Positions 36,380-57,129 of a DNA stretch of 64,000 nucleotides are shown one piece after another (the stretch's first letter is position 1; every line of letters starts with the position of its first letter). The stretch is from Brachionus manjavacas (taxonomy: Eukaryota; Rotifera; Eurotatoria; Ploima; Brachionidae): positions 3,705,501 to 3,769,500 of the forward strand of contig JAHQIY010000008.1 in the NCBI GenBank assembly GCA_019054805.1, written 5' to 3'. The translations under genes and the position numbers were made by a program. A model generated the notes under the pieces. It was not told where the DNA came from. It did no database searches and worked only from the letters and a program-made list of their open reading frames with translations.

Positions 36380-38695
36380 TAAAACTAAAAAATTGATGTT
36401 GACGTTTTTGATTTAATTTGCTCAACTGAGTCTGAAGCGAAGGACATTCCAGACGAGCCACCAAAGGAATTCTACGATGGAGAAGATTATGAGGATGGCC
36501 AGACTTGAAAAAAAAGAAAACGTACAAGAATAGTTTGGACTTTTCAGAGACAAATCGATGATTCCATATACGTCGAAACTGAAGTCAAAACAAAATGGAA
36601 ACTTACGAAGGGTTACGATGCATTTGGGGGTACAAAGGAATATTACAACTGTAAATTCCCCAAATGTAAAGCTAAAATTTGTTTATTTTATTGTAAAACT
36701 AAAATTTCAGTTTTCACTAATCACTGTAAGTAAATTAAGTCTAATTAACTAATCACCTTAAGTTAACATTTTGTCTCTAAAAGTGGATCATGAACATACT
36801 GTTGTGCCGAAAAATAGAGGAATACAAGGAAATGTTAAAGAAATGATAAGAAATTTATATGATTCAGGTTGTACTAGTGCCCTAAATAATATTTACACGT
36901 TACGTGATAAAATACCAACACAAAAGCTAATCTACAATCTCCTCAATGACTACAAAAAGAAACTTTATTTTTCTAGGCTAAGCTAAGTTATTTTTCAGGG
37001 CTATCCGTTTATGATAGCTGGTATAATAGACTATCATAGACAATTTCATCCAGTAGCAGTTGGGCCGTTAACACTTCTAACCATAAATTTTATTAAAAAT
37101 ACCATAAATTTATTAAAGTTTACCATAAATTTATTAAATTATAATAAAATAAAAGAAAATACAACAAATTTATTATATTATTATCAAATTAAAGAAATAA
37201 GTAGCAAATTTTTTTAAAAAAATATCAAATTCATTAAAGATTAATCAGATTCATTAGAAAAATAATAAACTCATTTTTTTTTTGTTTACATTTGTTTATT
37301 GCGCAATAATAATACAATTCTTTTTGTAAAGGCTTGCCGCAAGTATCACATAATTTACTAACACTGTCATCAAATCTTGGTCGCTTGGAAGTATCATCTT
37401 GAGATGTTTAGTCATCATCGAAAATGGCATTTTCTTCAGGTGCTTTAATTAGGTCAGAAGCTTGAACTTCTAGGCTCTTTACAGTTTTAGAAGGAGGGCC
37501 TCTTTTTTTATTATTATGTATTGGTAAATCCAAACCAATCGAGCTGAAATCTAACATCTGAAGTCTAAATGCACATGAAATAACGTTTAATCAATTAATT
37601 TATCTTAAAAGTGTAAATCTAATGAGTTTCTTAATTCTAATGAACCAATTAATGTTCTTTTTATTCAAATTAAGGTTGTTTTAATCAATTTAGGATAATT
37701 TTCTATTTTCTATTACACTTTTATTCAATTTGATAAATAACTGTTAAGTTTATTCTATTTTTAATAAATTTATGGAAACTTTATTATATTTATGGTCATT
37801 TTTAATAAATTTATGGGTATAGATTATATTACGCGGTAGCAGTTGCTGTGTGATCAAGAGAAAATGAACATGATTACGAGTTTTTTTAAAGAGCCATATT
37901 AAAAAAAGTACCTGATTTCAAACCAAATAATCTTGTGCGGATTCAGCCGATGCTATGACAAATGCATTTGAAAGAGTTCCTAATTTTAACCGAATTATGT
38001 GCTGGACTCATGCAAATCGGGCGATATCAGCTAAAAAATGAATAAAAGTCTATGACGAAATGGTTGCATTTTTTAGTTATTTTGAAAAAGAATGGATAAA
38101 TTCGAAAAATAACGGTTGGTACGAAGGATTGGCACCTGGTTTTCCGAGTACTAATAATGCTTTGCAAGCTACAAATAATTCCATTAAAAAAATACACACA
38201 TTTAGAGAAAGAATTACTTTAACTCAATTTTTGAAACGTTTGAAGATTATACTTAATAGATGGTCAGAAGATAGGATTGAGCTCAAGCCATATTAAGAAA
38301 AGCCTAGACTGAATGATGAATATTGGGAAGATGGTATTGCTTACTCAAAGTTAAAGCCTAAAATCAAATTTTTGAGTGATGATAAGTACAAAAGGTTTGT
38401 GACGAAAGTTGTTTGGAAGAAGGGAGTTGTGAGTATTATGACGGTATGACGTTTGATAAGTTTATAGAAAAAAATCATGAAATAAAAAAGTTAAGTTTAA
38501 CACTGAAAATGGATAAATTCCATATGTACTTGCTATACTTACCTCAAGGAGTTTTTATGTAAGCATATTCTGGTAATATGCTTAACTAAGAAAATTTTGA
38601 AAATACCAGAAAAGTTTTATGACTCAATAATTGGTTGTAAACCAAAACTTGGAAAAAAGAAAAAAGCCGGTATATGGTTTGTTAGACAATAATTT
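36380..38695 (+). mobile_element. decayed MULE transposon, interrupted by a nested insertion
   Basis: Plus-strand pieces, in order: an acidic leader; a FLYWCH/WRKY-like zinc-binding block (KWKLTKGYDAFGG then YYNCKFPKCKAKI, HEHTVV) at about 36.57-36.80 kb; a helical segment (NVKEMIRNLYDSG, KLIYNLLNDYKKK); GYPFMIAGIIDYHRQFHPVA, which begins the MULE catalytic domain and is cut at 37062. After the insertion come AVAV*SRENEHDYEFF, DSADAMTNAF, MCWTHANRAISAKK and FPSTNNALQATNNSIKK; then a SWIM-like C..H block (LCKHILVICL) near 38.56 kb. Several stops and frameshifts make it inactive. MULE transposases mobilise Mutator-like DNA transposons. Confidence 0.8.
37063..37835 (-). mobile_element. 773-bp element nested in the MULE, with 10-bp target duplication
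   Basis: GTAGCAGTTG occurs at 37053-37062 and again at 37836-37845, exactly flanking the interruption of the MULE frame. The element ends are inverted and rich in CCATAAATTTATTAAA-type subrepeats. The interior minus strand (about 37.30-37.56 kb) reads KKRGPPSKTVKSLEVQ and CDTCGKPLQKELYYYC, resembling the C-terminal tail of MULE-type transposases. Hence probably an internally deleted Mutator-like element. Confidence 0.75.
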
Positions 38696-40213
38696 TTTGT
38701 TTATTGATTTAGAATTTTTGTTTGAAAACAAATATTTTTGTAATAAAGTTGTAATTTTACTTTGATTAAGTAAAATTAAAAATCAATTTTCTTTTTTACT
38801 ATCACTAAGTAAATTTAGTGAAGAATAAGTAATTTTTTTTTTTAGAGAAGAACATGCCATTAAATAATGCATCTTTGAAATTAACTGAAGAGCTGTGCAA
38901 TACGTTTTTTCGAACAGATCTTAGATCTAAACAAAAAATGTTAACTCAATTTTAAATTTTTTGTATTTGTTTTTTTTCCTGAAATTCATAATGCCGAAGA
39001 AAATTATATATTAATTAATAATAACGAATTAAAACTAAGATAAAATAGTGAAGTGTTAATTTAAATTTATTTTGTGATAATGCTTTGTGATAGTAATTCA
39101 ATTATTGGATATTTTCTCTAATAATTTGGCATTACTAGATATTTTAATGCATATGAAAAAAATCAAAAATTTTAATTCTTTTTTTAAATTTTATTAATTT
39201 TTTGTCGTTTTAATAGACTTTAAAAGACTAAATTAAAATACCTAAGTTCACTCAGTAACACCTACAATTCGAAAAAAAGGACCAAATAAAAACAAAAGAC
39301 ACAACTCACAATTATTAGAAATTAGCGTGTAAATTCAGTCTATTTAATGATTAATGACATTGTCGAACTTTTTCACTTGGTAAATAAATAATTCGCACAG
39401 CCCCTTCCAAATAAATTAGGAGTATTTAACTTTTTTAAAGTCAACATTTAAATCAACTGGAAAAGCTACAAACGTATGTTTACCAAGTTACTGTCCAAAT
39501 ATTATATAATTTAAAATTTTATTTAAATCATAACTACGTATTGTTTTTAAACTTAACAGTTTTAGAACCAAAATTAAAATATAAAAAAAAATTTACAATT
39601 TTTTAAAACATCGATCAAAAAAAGAAAAAAAAAAGAAAAAAAACTAGAAAATTCACCACTGGGGTTTACACTTGTAATTTTAAGTATATTGATTAAGTGC
39701 TTTAGTTGTATGGTACATTAGGTTTTAATTTGTGTTTGTTGATTTCTACAGCTTTATCCATTTAAAAAACACTGTCCAAAAAAAACTAACTTTGTCTTGA
39801 ATAATAAAAAAAAATTTGTACATTAAAAGCCATTTGATGCGGGAATGAATGGCTTCAGAATTGATCCTCAATACCAATTGATGAATTCGATGAATTTCTA
39901 GACAAAACGGGTAAAATTAAAGAATTTACTTCCCTTGGGAAAGATCTCCAATTCACTCACATTCATAAAAAATTTTTAAACCAAAAAGATTGATTTGACT
40001 TTTCATTTGAGAAAGTTTGTATTATAATCCTTCTTAATTACAACTACTGAAATTAAAGACATCGAAAATTTTGGAACAAAAAGCAAGAAATTTAAATTTA
40101 AATAACTTTTTTCGTTTAGCTATAAAACTTTTACCACAAATGAATTACCTTTTACATTAATGACTGGGAATTTAAATTCAGACTTTCAGACACTTTAAAT
40201 GATTCCCCTAATA

Positions 40214-40627
40214 AATGGCAAGCTTTTTATTTCATGAATACATTTTTTACTTTAAATCTAAATGGTATTATTTTAAGTAGAAATTACATTTTTTTTGACA
40301 TATCAAAAATAATTTTAATATTTCATTCACTTAAATTTTTATTGAATTTTTAATTATTATAGATTTATTAAAAACCTTTCAATAATCAAAATACAAAGTA
40401 GGCATAATTTTCATGATTAATTTTTCATGGAAAAAATAAATCTAAAAATATTAAAAATCATATTCGAACTCCGTATTTAATAATTAAAAATTCATTAAAA
40501 ATTTAAGTGATTAAAATTATTTTTGATATGTCAAAAAAAATAATTTTTACTTAAAAAAATTCAAATAAATTTATAAATTTAAAGTAAAAAATGTATTCAT
40601 GAAATAAAAATCTTGCCAATGTAGTGT
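40214..40627. repeat. foldback element, ~150-bp arms
   Basis: The left arm (TGGCAAGCTTTTTATTTCAT...) and the reverse complement of the right arm (TGGCAAGATTTTTATTTCAT...) align through ACATTTTTTACTTTAAAT and TTTTTTTTG/ACATATCAAAAATAA to AATTTTTAATTATT, with small indels. The spacer is about 100 bp. Typical of a MITE. Confidence 0.7.
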
Positions 40628-40949
40628 TTTAAAGGCTTTTTAAAGAGACTAAATATGGGTGCTAAAAAATTGGAATCATTTGATGCATTTTGCAGAAAAA
40701 ATCTAAGGCCAAAGCAAAAAAAGTTATTTGAATTTAAAATTTTTATTTTTGCCCGGTATTTACCGAATGCTGAATGTGAAATTCTAAAGAGAAAATGAGA
40801 GCTTTTTTCAATTTACTTTTAAAAAACAATTTGAAGTTTATGATAAAATCTGATTCTCAAATTATCAAAACAATTTTTAAATTTGAAATAAATTGTTATT
40901 TTCACATGAATTTCGGAATGCCCACCATCTAAATGATTCTAAAATGAGT

Positions 40950-41254
40950 GGGTTTGTGAAGTTAGTTTCAATTCTATCATTTTAACTCAGAAAAACTTGA
41001 ATAACTTCTTTACTAAAAGAGATAATTTACTTCCGTAAAATGCTTAATGTTTAAACTCATTTGCTGAATGCAGTAAAAACAAGTCAGCAAAAATTTCTGC
41101 ATTTTGCAAGCCATTAAAAAGTTTTCTAATCAATTGTGCACTTACAATGCAGGGTTTTTGCAGACTTATTTGAACTGAATTAAGCATTTACAGAACTCTT
41201 TTAGTAAAAAAGTTATTCAAGTTTTTTCTGAATTGAAGCGAACTTCACAACCCC
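40950..41254. repeat. second foldback element, ~130-bp arms
   Basis: The left arm starts GGGTTTGTGAAGTTAGTTTC and includes AAAACTTGAATAACTTCTTT. The right arm in reverse complement starts GGGGTTGTGAAGTTCGCTTC and includes AAAACTTGAATAACTTTTTT. Both continue through TACTAAAAGAG and AATGCTTAAT. Terminal motif TTGTGAAGTT also occurs near 44.34 kb. Confidence 0.65.
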
Positions 41255-41611
41255 TTTTTGAATGAATTTCTGCATATTTTACCTTTATATTTAGAATTTA
41301 ACAAATATGTTTAAACCAAAATGTAGCTCTGCATTAATTCTAGTAAGAAAAATACAATTATCGTAGCTGCACTGCAAAACTTTCATCATTTTGAGTATCA
41401 AAAATTGATCATCAACTTCAAAGTGTATTTAAAAACGCAAACTATTCTTTTCAAACACAATCGAGTCTTTTTCTAGTCCTCATCACCTCTGAAGATATTC
41501 AAGGGTGTTCAGACCAGATTACCTAGACTAATAAGCTTATGTTTCTTTTATTAATTGCTTGAATTTAATATGTGAGCAGATTAGGATCTGGCTGTTTTTA
41601 ACATTGTCATC

Positions 41612-46856
<5,245 letters not shown>

Positions 46857-49314
46857 TCACAGACATCAAGATTAGAACATTTTAATTAGGTCCGGGCAGA
46901 CAAATTAGTAGTTTAGTAAGTGTGTGTGTGTGTAAGATTTGTGAGATGAAGGGTCTTTGAACGAAATTTATGTTAAACGAAAGATATAAAAGGAATTTAG
47001 ATGTGTGAGTGTGGCGAGGGGTATGGGTCGGGTGTGCGGGACGAGTGTCACGCAGAAATTTTAATAATTTATTTGCGAATTTTAAATAATTAAAAGAGAA
47101 GGCTTAGGATTTTTGGCGAGTCAAGAGTGCGTTGTGAAATTATTTCCTCTTGTGAAATTTTTCTCTTTTCTTCTATTCGCTTAGAATCGATCTGCTATAA
47201 TTGTTAATCAAAGTGTGTGTGTGTGTGTGTGTATATTGCTGTTTATTTATGACTCATTTTAATATTTAAATTAGTCGATCAATATATTTATTCTGTGAAT
47301 TTAGAAATAAATTAACTGATACCTTGAGAATAATCAAAAGTGTACCGACGAGAATTTTGTCTGAACTAAAAGTCAAGTGATTTGTTTATTTTAGCATTTA
47401 TTTTGCCAAATTAACTAGAAAAATTAAGTGGGAATGATGAACAAACAATTATTATTATTTAAATGAATTAACCTTTTTTAAGGAGAAGTAAGAAGAAAAA
47501 GAATAGAAAATTGAGAAAAAAAAAAAAAAATATTTTGTGTTTTTGTGTTTTTTTTTGAAAATGAAAAAATTATTACCTAAAAATAAAATTTTAAAATAAA
47601 AAAGCAACGTTAGTTCAAAAATAGAAAAAAGCATGAAAGTTAGAAAGCAAGAAAACTTGGACCAAAATTCAAGCATTGATTTTAAAAATTGTAATGAGAG
47701 ATAATTATATTTAATTGTATCAATAAAAGTTAGTTTTGAAAAAAGATAAAGTTCATCAAAGTTGAATACTTTCAGTACTTCTAAGACTCGTGATATGTAG
47801 CAGTAAGGTTTTAAGCCAAAAATTTGTCTAATTAAGTTGTTTTGTCATTTATTTATTGAAACAATTAAAAAGTATTAATTTAAATTTAATTTTTTATTAA
47901 GACCTTGCAAACTCTTTTACTTGTGATCAATCTTTCAAAAATGTTAAATAAATGTATCTTAATTTCAAGAGATAATTTTGAATCATTATTATTATTTTTA
48001 TTATTAGTTGAATTAACCTTCTTTTAAGGAGAAGTAAATTTAAAAGTTCCAAAAAAAAAATAAAATAAAGATAAAAATTGAATTATTAAGTGAGAAAATG
48101 GAAAAAAAAGAAATACAAAAATAAAAGAAAGCATCTTTAGATAATTGAATAAAACATATTTTAGTCGATTAGTAAAAAATTAGTCTTATTTTTCTTGAAG
48201 AAAAATAAGAAAGACCTAGAAAATGAGTCTCATTAATTTTTTAGCAATTCAATTAGGATAACTTTGTTTTTGTTTCGATGTAGAAAAGCGAAAAAATACA
48301 AAATAAAAATAATAAAGATACATCAATATTACAATTCCAATGATCAAATCAATACTGTTGTTCCATTTCATAGATCTACTTAGTATCAAAATAATTTGTT
48401 TGAGTTAAAATCATGGAAAATACATTAAAAAATACATTAAATATTATTTAAGTTATGAATATTTTTTTAAATACGTTTGAAAAATTGTATGAAATATTTA
48501 AAAAATCATACAAAGAAATCATATAATAAAATCGTCTATCATTTTATATGCTAAAAAAAATCCCTTCCTTTTTTGTTAGGTCGAACTCATGGCTAGAATC
48601 AGAGAAATTAAGCGAAAAAAAAGTTTTATCATGAAAAATGTGTTACTTTTGGTACAGTATTCATTTCTTAAATTGATTTTACAAAAGTTTTTTGAATTTA
48701 CTAAAATTTGAGTAAATTTATTGGAAATCAGGTAGTTTTACTTAAAATCGTAAAAGTAAAAGACAGTTTACTTTAAACGAATTTACCAATTTTTGTGAAA
48801 ATTTTCAAAAATTTTCATATAACCAAAAAGAGACAAAACAAGCCATTAATACTCCTTACCGCCACTACACTTATGTCTATACCAATACAAATGACATAAT
48901 AGACAATTTAATTTTTATCTTTTTTGTTTTACAAAATTTTTCAGAAATTTTCAAAATAATTTTGGTAAATATTCTTTTTTCGATTTTACCTAAATGCACC
49001 CAATTTCCAGGAATTTTACTCAAATTTTATTAATTTTTTTAATTTTCGCGATAATTTTCATAAAATAAATTTTAAAAATGTATTAATCAATAATAATCAA
49101 TCAAATAAAATATACCCATTTAAATCTAAGAAATAAGATTTATGTACGAATTAGATAAATAATTATTTATGTACAAGCTATAAATATTTCCTTGAAAAAA
49201 GGTAATCATCAAAAAAATATTTTTGATATTATTGATCACCAATCTTAAAGACATCAAATTAAGCTCATCTATATAATTTTATTTAATAAAAATTGAAAAT
49301 AATCTAAAATTTTT
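46857..49314. other. YY1 upstream region and TRAPPC1 downstream region
   Basis: Two (GT)n microsatellites (46920-46934 and 47213-47232) lie in the YY1 5' region, which is less A/T-rich until about 47.1 kb. Two copies of a short motif, GAATTAACCTTCTTT..AAGGAGAAGTAA-like, sit near 47.47 kb and 48.01 kb. No coding seen. Confidence 0.5.
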
Positions 49315-49801
49315 CTAATTTTTATAAATAGTAGAGTTTCTAATTAAATCTTCTAATTTATTTTCAAATGCAGCACTCTTAATTGGTTCCTGAAGATTTA
49401 CATTTACGTTTTTGATCACAGTTGGTAAAAGAACATGCTCATACACTTGATGCAATAACTCTCGAGTATTTCCAAGCGGATTCACATCTGTATTTAGAAC
49501 AAATTTCAAACCAGAAGGAGTTTCATAATAATTCATTTTATATTTATTGGTTCGGAATCCTAAAAAGCCATCTTTTCTAAAGAAAAAATACTTATTTAGT
49601 CAAAAATGAATTTAGAAATGATCAAAAGTACAGATCTGTAGGTGACATTTTGGTAACAAACGACTTCATTTCAATTATTAGTCCAAACATTTGCTTGAAT
49701 TCTTGCTCTTGATTTAGACCTGATTGCTTTGAACGATTCCATTCTCGATAATAAATGCATTGACCTTCTCGATTAAAAATGTAAAAATTATATATAGCCA
49801 T
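49315..49801 (-). CDS. TRAPPC1: trafficking protein particle complex subunit 1
   Basis: Exons 49801-49632 and 49576-49315 (55-bp intron) give 143 aa, essentially the family length (145 in human). TRAPPC1 (yeast Bet5) is a longin-fold subunit of the TRAPP complexes, which tether vesicles at the Golgi and act as Rab guanine-nucleotide exchange factors. The N-terminal strand MAIYNFYIFNREGQCIYYRE, the block FVTKMSPTDLKDGFLGFRT and MNYYETPSGLKFVLNTD match the family closely, and the C-terminal helix with LEDLIRNS is intact. The donor at 49631 splits a Leu codon restored by the acceptor at 49577. It is divergently arranged with ILF2. Confidence 0.94.
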
Positions 49802-50563
49802 TTTAACAAAAAATTATTATTTATCCTTCATGTGATATCAATTTTTTCACTTCATTTAAATTAGAATAAAATTGCAAATTTAAATTAAAATTTCATCAAG
49901 TTTTTTCAATTAATGGATTGGAATTAAAAATGTTATTTTTTAGAAATTATTTAGTAATTTTTTATTTTGATTGATAAAAATATAATGAAAAATCAATTTA
50001 TTTTAAGTGAAATAAAGTTTTCTCAAATTCAATCCAAAAGAACAGGAAAAAATGAAAAAAAAATTCAAAGTTTTAAATTAAATCTTTGTAAATGAAATTA
50101 AGTGCCACAAACATTGTCACATTATTTTTAAAATTCTGCAAATTTAACAACATATTTAAAATAATTCGAATTTTTTATGCTATTTTCGTTCTTTAGTACA
50201 CTATTTGACAAAACCGAAGAAAATAGCAATAATATAATTTCACTCCTGTTTTTTAAAAATTTGTTTTTTTTTTAATTTTTCCAGGAATTGAATAATTAAG
50301 TTCTAGAACTAATTGTGAAACTAGAGTCTAATTAACTGTCTCTAATTTTTTTCGAGGTCAATTCTAGAAGTGTATTGAAATTTTCCATTATGAATTTATT
50401 AATGATAATTTTTTATTAAATTAAGTAAAGTTGAAAATTATTTCTGAAATCAAAAGTTTAACCATCGAGCTGGATTGTTAAGTTTATTTTGTCGTTTCTC
50501 AAATCTATAAAAGCTAAAATAACATTTGATTTTATTTTAAAAAAATTCCAGAAATAAATAAAA
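49802..50563. promoter_or_regulatory. 762-bp bidirectional intergenic region between TRAPPC1 and ILF2
   Basis: The two genes diverge from here, so promoters and 5' UTRs for both must lie in this interval. It is A/T-rich; I see no convincing individual motif. Confidence 0.4.
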
Positions 50564-52268
<1,705 letters not shown>

Positions 52269-52929
52269 TTTGAGTCACGTTTTGAAATTTTGTGTAGAAT
52301 AAAGATAATTCTTGATCTTATTTTATTTCTTTTGATCAATTAATTTAGTGTTCATAAAACTATTTGTTCTGTAAACTAAATAAAGTTTTAAAGCTTCAAA
52401 CCGTCTTTAAATTTCATATTGTCTATTTGAATTGAGATAATGTGATTAAACATTTTGTCTCAATACAAAAAGTTAGAACCACTTTTTTATTTTAATTTAA
52501 AAGCTTTTTTTTCGTAATTTCAATCATCAAATCCAGATGTTTTTAAATTATTTTATTTTTCGTTTATTCTAATTTCGGTAAAAAATTTTTACCAGCGATA
52601 CGAATTAGAATTTTACTAAAAATTAAAAAAAAAATGAAAAACTGAATAAAATGAAAAAAAATATTACTTGAATTGTTCTAACAAGCCAAAAAAATTGCAT
52701 ATAAAAGTAAGAATCAAAATTTATTAACGAAATAAAAGTCGGATAAACAATTTTTCGAATATTTTTCGAAAAATTTAATATTTTTTTCTTCGAATTTGAA
52801 AAACTTGAGTTTCTTTGATAAATTCAGAAATTTACATATTTTTTAATCTTTTAATGCAAGAATATATTGAAATAGGTTGTTACATGTGAAACATGTTTGC
52901 ATAGTTGAAGCTCCAGGAAAAAAAGCGGA

Positions 52930-53215
52930 AATAGTAAGTTAGCAATTACACAATCGAGTTTGGTATTCAATATATCTTGATTCGAAACCCGCTTTGTATT
53001 TCTCCACCAGTCTTACAATTAATGGAATAGAATGACTCAATCCTGTCCCAACATACTCATATCAAATAGTCGATTCGAGACTGTTAGTAATTTAACTTTA
53101 TCGAAAGCCTCATGATGCACGATGTTCGAAGTAGAATCATATTTTAACTTAAGGATAGATCTTACTGCTGTAGTTCTAAATTGTTTGTAGTTTTCTGATA
53201 TTGTTTTCTGGAAAT
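52930..53215 (-). mobile_element. possible LINE C-terminal remnant
   Basis: Minus-strand frames read FRTTAVRSILKLKYDSTSNI, HHEAFDKVKLLTVSNRLFDM and later VRLVEKYKAGFESRYIE, with stops between. This resembles the post-RT region of non-LTR elements (R..ILK.K..D..SN......LL....L). Assignment tentative. Confidence 0.35.
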
Positions 53216-53319
53216 GAATTCAAGCAAGTAAAAGAATTGTCTAAAATTGATCTAAAATTGATTGATAAATAAAATTAATAATATTTAGCCTTTTATAGCA
53301 GAGTTCTTTAATTTCATCT

Positions 53320-54080
53320 ACCAACTTATTAAAATTTAATTTGATGTATGCCCAACCAACGAAGCCAATGATCAGGAAAAATCTATATTCTACGAACAGC
53401 TACAAAGAAAAAAAGATAAAGTGACATGACCTCATGATTGTCATGGGCGACAAAAAATACACAAACTGACGCCTAGTTGATTCCAAACGAAAAGCAAAAT
53501 ACAGCACAAAGCTTAGAAAGAGTCTCCAAAAATTTGAACATCGAGAAGAGTCGAATATACAGAAAAGATGGTTTAAAATTGGAAAAATCTATTGCAAAAC
53601 AGCAGAAGAATTCATGGGATTTGTAAAACACAAAAGAAAGAGATGAATATTCGATAAGACATGGACACTAATAGCTGAAAAAGGGGAAATAAAAACGAAA
53701 ATGCTTCAAGCAAAATCAAATCGCATTCGCGAAAAATTATAAGCATCATATGAAATAAATAACAGACTTGTGAAGAAAGGAATAAAGCGTGATAAAAAAA
53801 CATAAACCTCTGTGCTAGTGAAGCGGAAGAAGTCAGCTTAAAATGGAACCTACATATGCTACACAAGATCACAAATGCGACATGTGGATCCTCCCAGAAA
53901 AGAAAAACATTAGTGAAAGACAAAGAAGGTGGTATCCTAAAAACTGAAAGAGAGCAATGAGAAAGATGGGTTGAGCATTTTAGAGAAGTTCTAAATAGAC
54001 CAGAACCTAAAATCTCTTAACAAACTGAAACAGCTAGCATTGACCTCCATATTGACACAGAAGTTCTCTTTAGGTTACTC
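53320..54080 (+). mobile_element. decayed LINE: endonuclease end to pre-RT linker
   Basis: Frames in order show YAPTNEANDQEKSIFYEQL (end of the APE endonuclease region), a stretch with WTLIAEKGEIKTKMLQAKSN, then VVSK/KDKEGGILKTEREQ and RWVEHFREVLNRPEPK. This is the typical linker before the RT domain of non-LTR elements with APE endonucleases. Stops and shifts throughout; no RT domain follows. Confidence 0.7.
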
Positions 54081-54719
54081 ATTACCTGAGTATTCATTTG
54101 ATTAATATTCGGTAATAGGTTGATTTAGTTAGATTGAGTATCTAACACATTTCTAAGAATTTCAAGTGCTTGTTAGGTAGCTTTCACCGAGACTTGGTTC
54201 ATAAAGTTATAATTTATTAAAGGAATTATTGAAATGTAGTAGAGTTTGGAATTAAAAGCATAATTAGGCATGTCTTTACTTAATTTTACCAAAAATAATA
54301 CAATATTTTTGGAGGGACCAAAAAAAACCTTTTCGGGTTTAACGTATACTTTTTTTTGCATGAAAATAAAAATATTTTGTAATCAAAAGTTATTAATTAT
54401 TACATTTTTTTGATTTTAACTTTGATGGAAAAAAAATCATTAAAAATGATTAAATTTTTTGAGAAATAAGCAAAATAAGTACCAACAAGGGTCGAAAAAG
54501 CCCCTTTGGTTTTGAGTGTTAAGTTGAAGAAATATATTGTGGTAAAGTAACTTTAAACTTAAACATTTGATTTCAGTGAAAATTGTAACTTTTTTATTTA
54601 AATTTAAATATTGTTTGTGAATCCCTGAAATTTGCACAAAATCAGTCTCTGACATTTTATTCCCTTAGTTACTAGATTTTTGAATAAAATAAATCAGAAA
54701 TTTTTGAGAAAAATTACAA

Positions 54720-56157
<1,438 letters not shown>

Positions 56158-57129
56158 ATGAAAAAATCTTCAAAAAATTCAATATTTAAGAAAAAATAAA
56201 ATAATTTTAAAAAATTCTATTAATCTATTCTATAAATTAACTGCCTCAGACAAAGAAGCTGTTCCTTCTAATAAAAATACATATAACGAGGTGAAGTAAA
56301 GCTTTGTTAAAGAGGTGATAACTTTTTTATCTAGAACCCTGAGATTTTATATCTGAAATTATATTTGATAAAAAATTAAATTTAATAAAAATTTTATTAA
56401 AAAGCTGATTTTAGCTTAATGGGTTAAATTTTATTTTATTTTTAATTTTAAATTTCTACTTTAAATTAAGTCGAAATTTATACAAATTTTTTTATAATCA
56501 ACAATTTGTTCCTTTAAATAAAGAACAAGCTGAAGAATGCTATTAAAAAATTATTCAAGTAATTTTACCCCATTATACTATACATGATAATCAATTAATA
56601 AAATATTTAAACAAAAATTTATTTCATCGAGAAAAAAGATTATTTATACTTTTTGTATCTAAATTTATGATATTATCACTAAAAATTCCGAACTAAAAAT
56701 TTAATTTTCTTATTTTTTCTAAAAAATTTTATTTGTGTTTAATTTTCTATTGCGTGAAAAACGCTCAATCTCTCTCTATTTCTTGATTTTCAATAAAAAA
56801 TTACTTAAATAGATTTTCTATATATTATTATTATTTCAAAAAAAAAAAGATTATGGCAAAGAATGGTATAAGTGACTCAATCAAAACATGTTTTGCAATG
56901 ATAAACAGTAATGATCAAAATGGAAAAAAAACTTCTTAACCTCCTAATAAAAGCATTCTAAATAGAATAGGAAAAAATATAAAAATAAAACTTTATTAAA
57001 TCTCTTTTTCTAAAATTTGGATGAATAATTAATTGACAAAATGTTTATGCTAAAAATTATGCAAAAAAAATTTTATCATTGTATATACAATTTTTCATTA
57101 TTTTTTTTTTAAAATTTTTTTTTCCCCAA
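56158..57129. other. intergenic, nothing recognised
   Basis: About 1 kb of very A/T-rich sequence between RNF32 and a MULE remnant, with no coding or clear repeat structure. Confidence 0.5.

Larger units (their letters stand above)
38696..41611. other. gene-poor stretch downstream of YY1 with two foldback elements
   Basis: No supported coding. Two long foldback structures (40214-40627 and 40950-41254) and a sequence near 41.38 kb related to the repeat at 8.11-8.26 kb account for part of it; a purine-rich AAAGAAAAA tract lies near 39.62 kb. Confidence 0.5.
52269..54719. other. intergenic between ILF2 and RNF32, LINE debris
   Basis: Two LINE relics in opposite orientation (52930-53215 minus, 53320-54080 plus) occupy the middle. 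The rest is A/T-rich with no supported gene. Confidence 0.55.

Noticed and set aside
53612..53923. 103-codon hydrophobic minus-strand frame
   Set aside because: It is antisense to the recognisable LINE linker on the plus strand.
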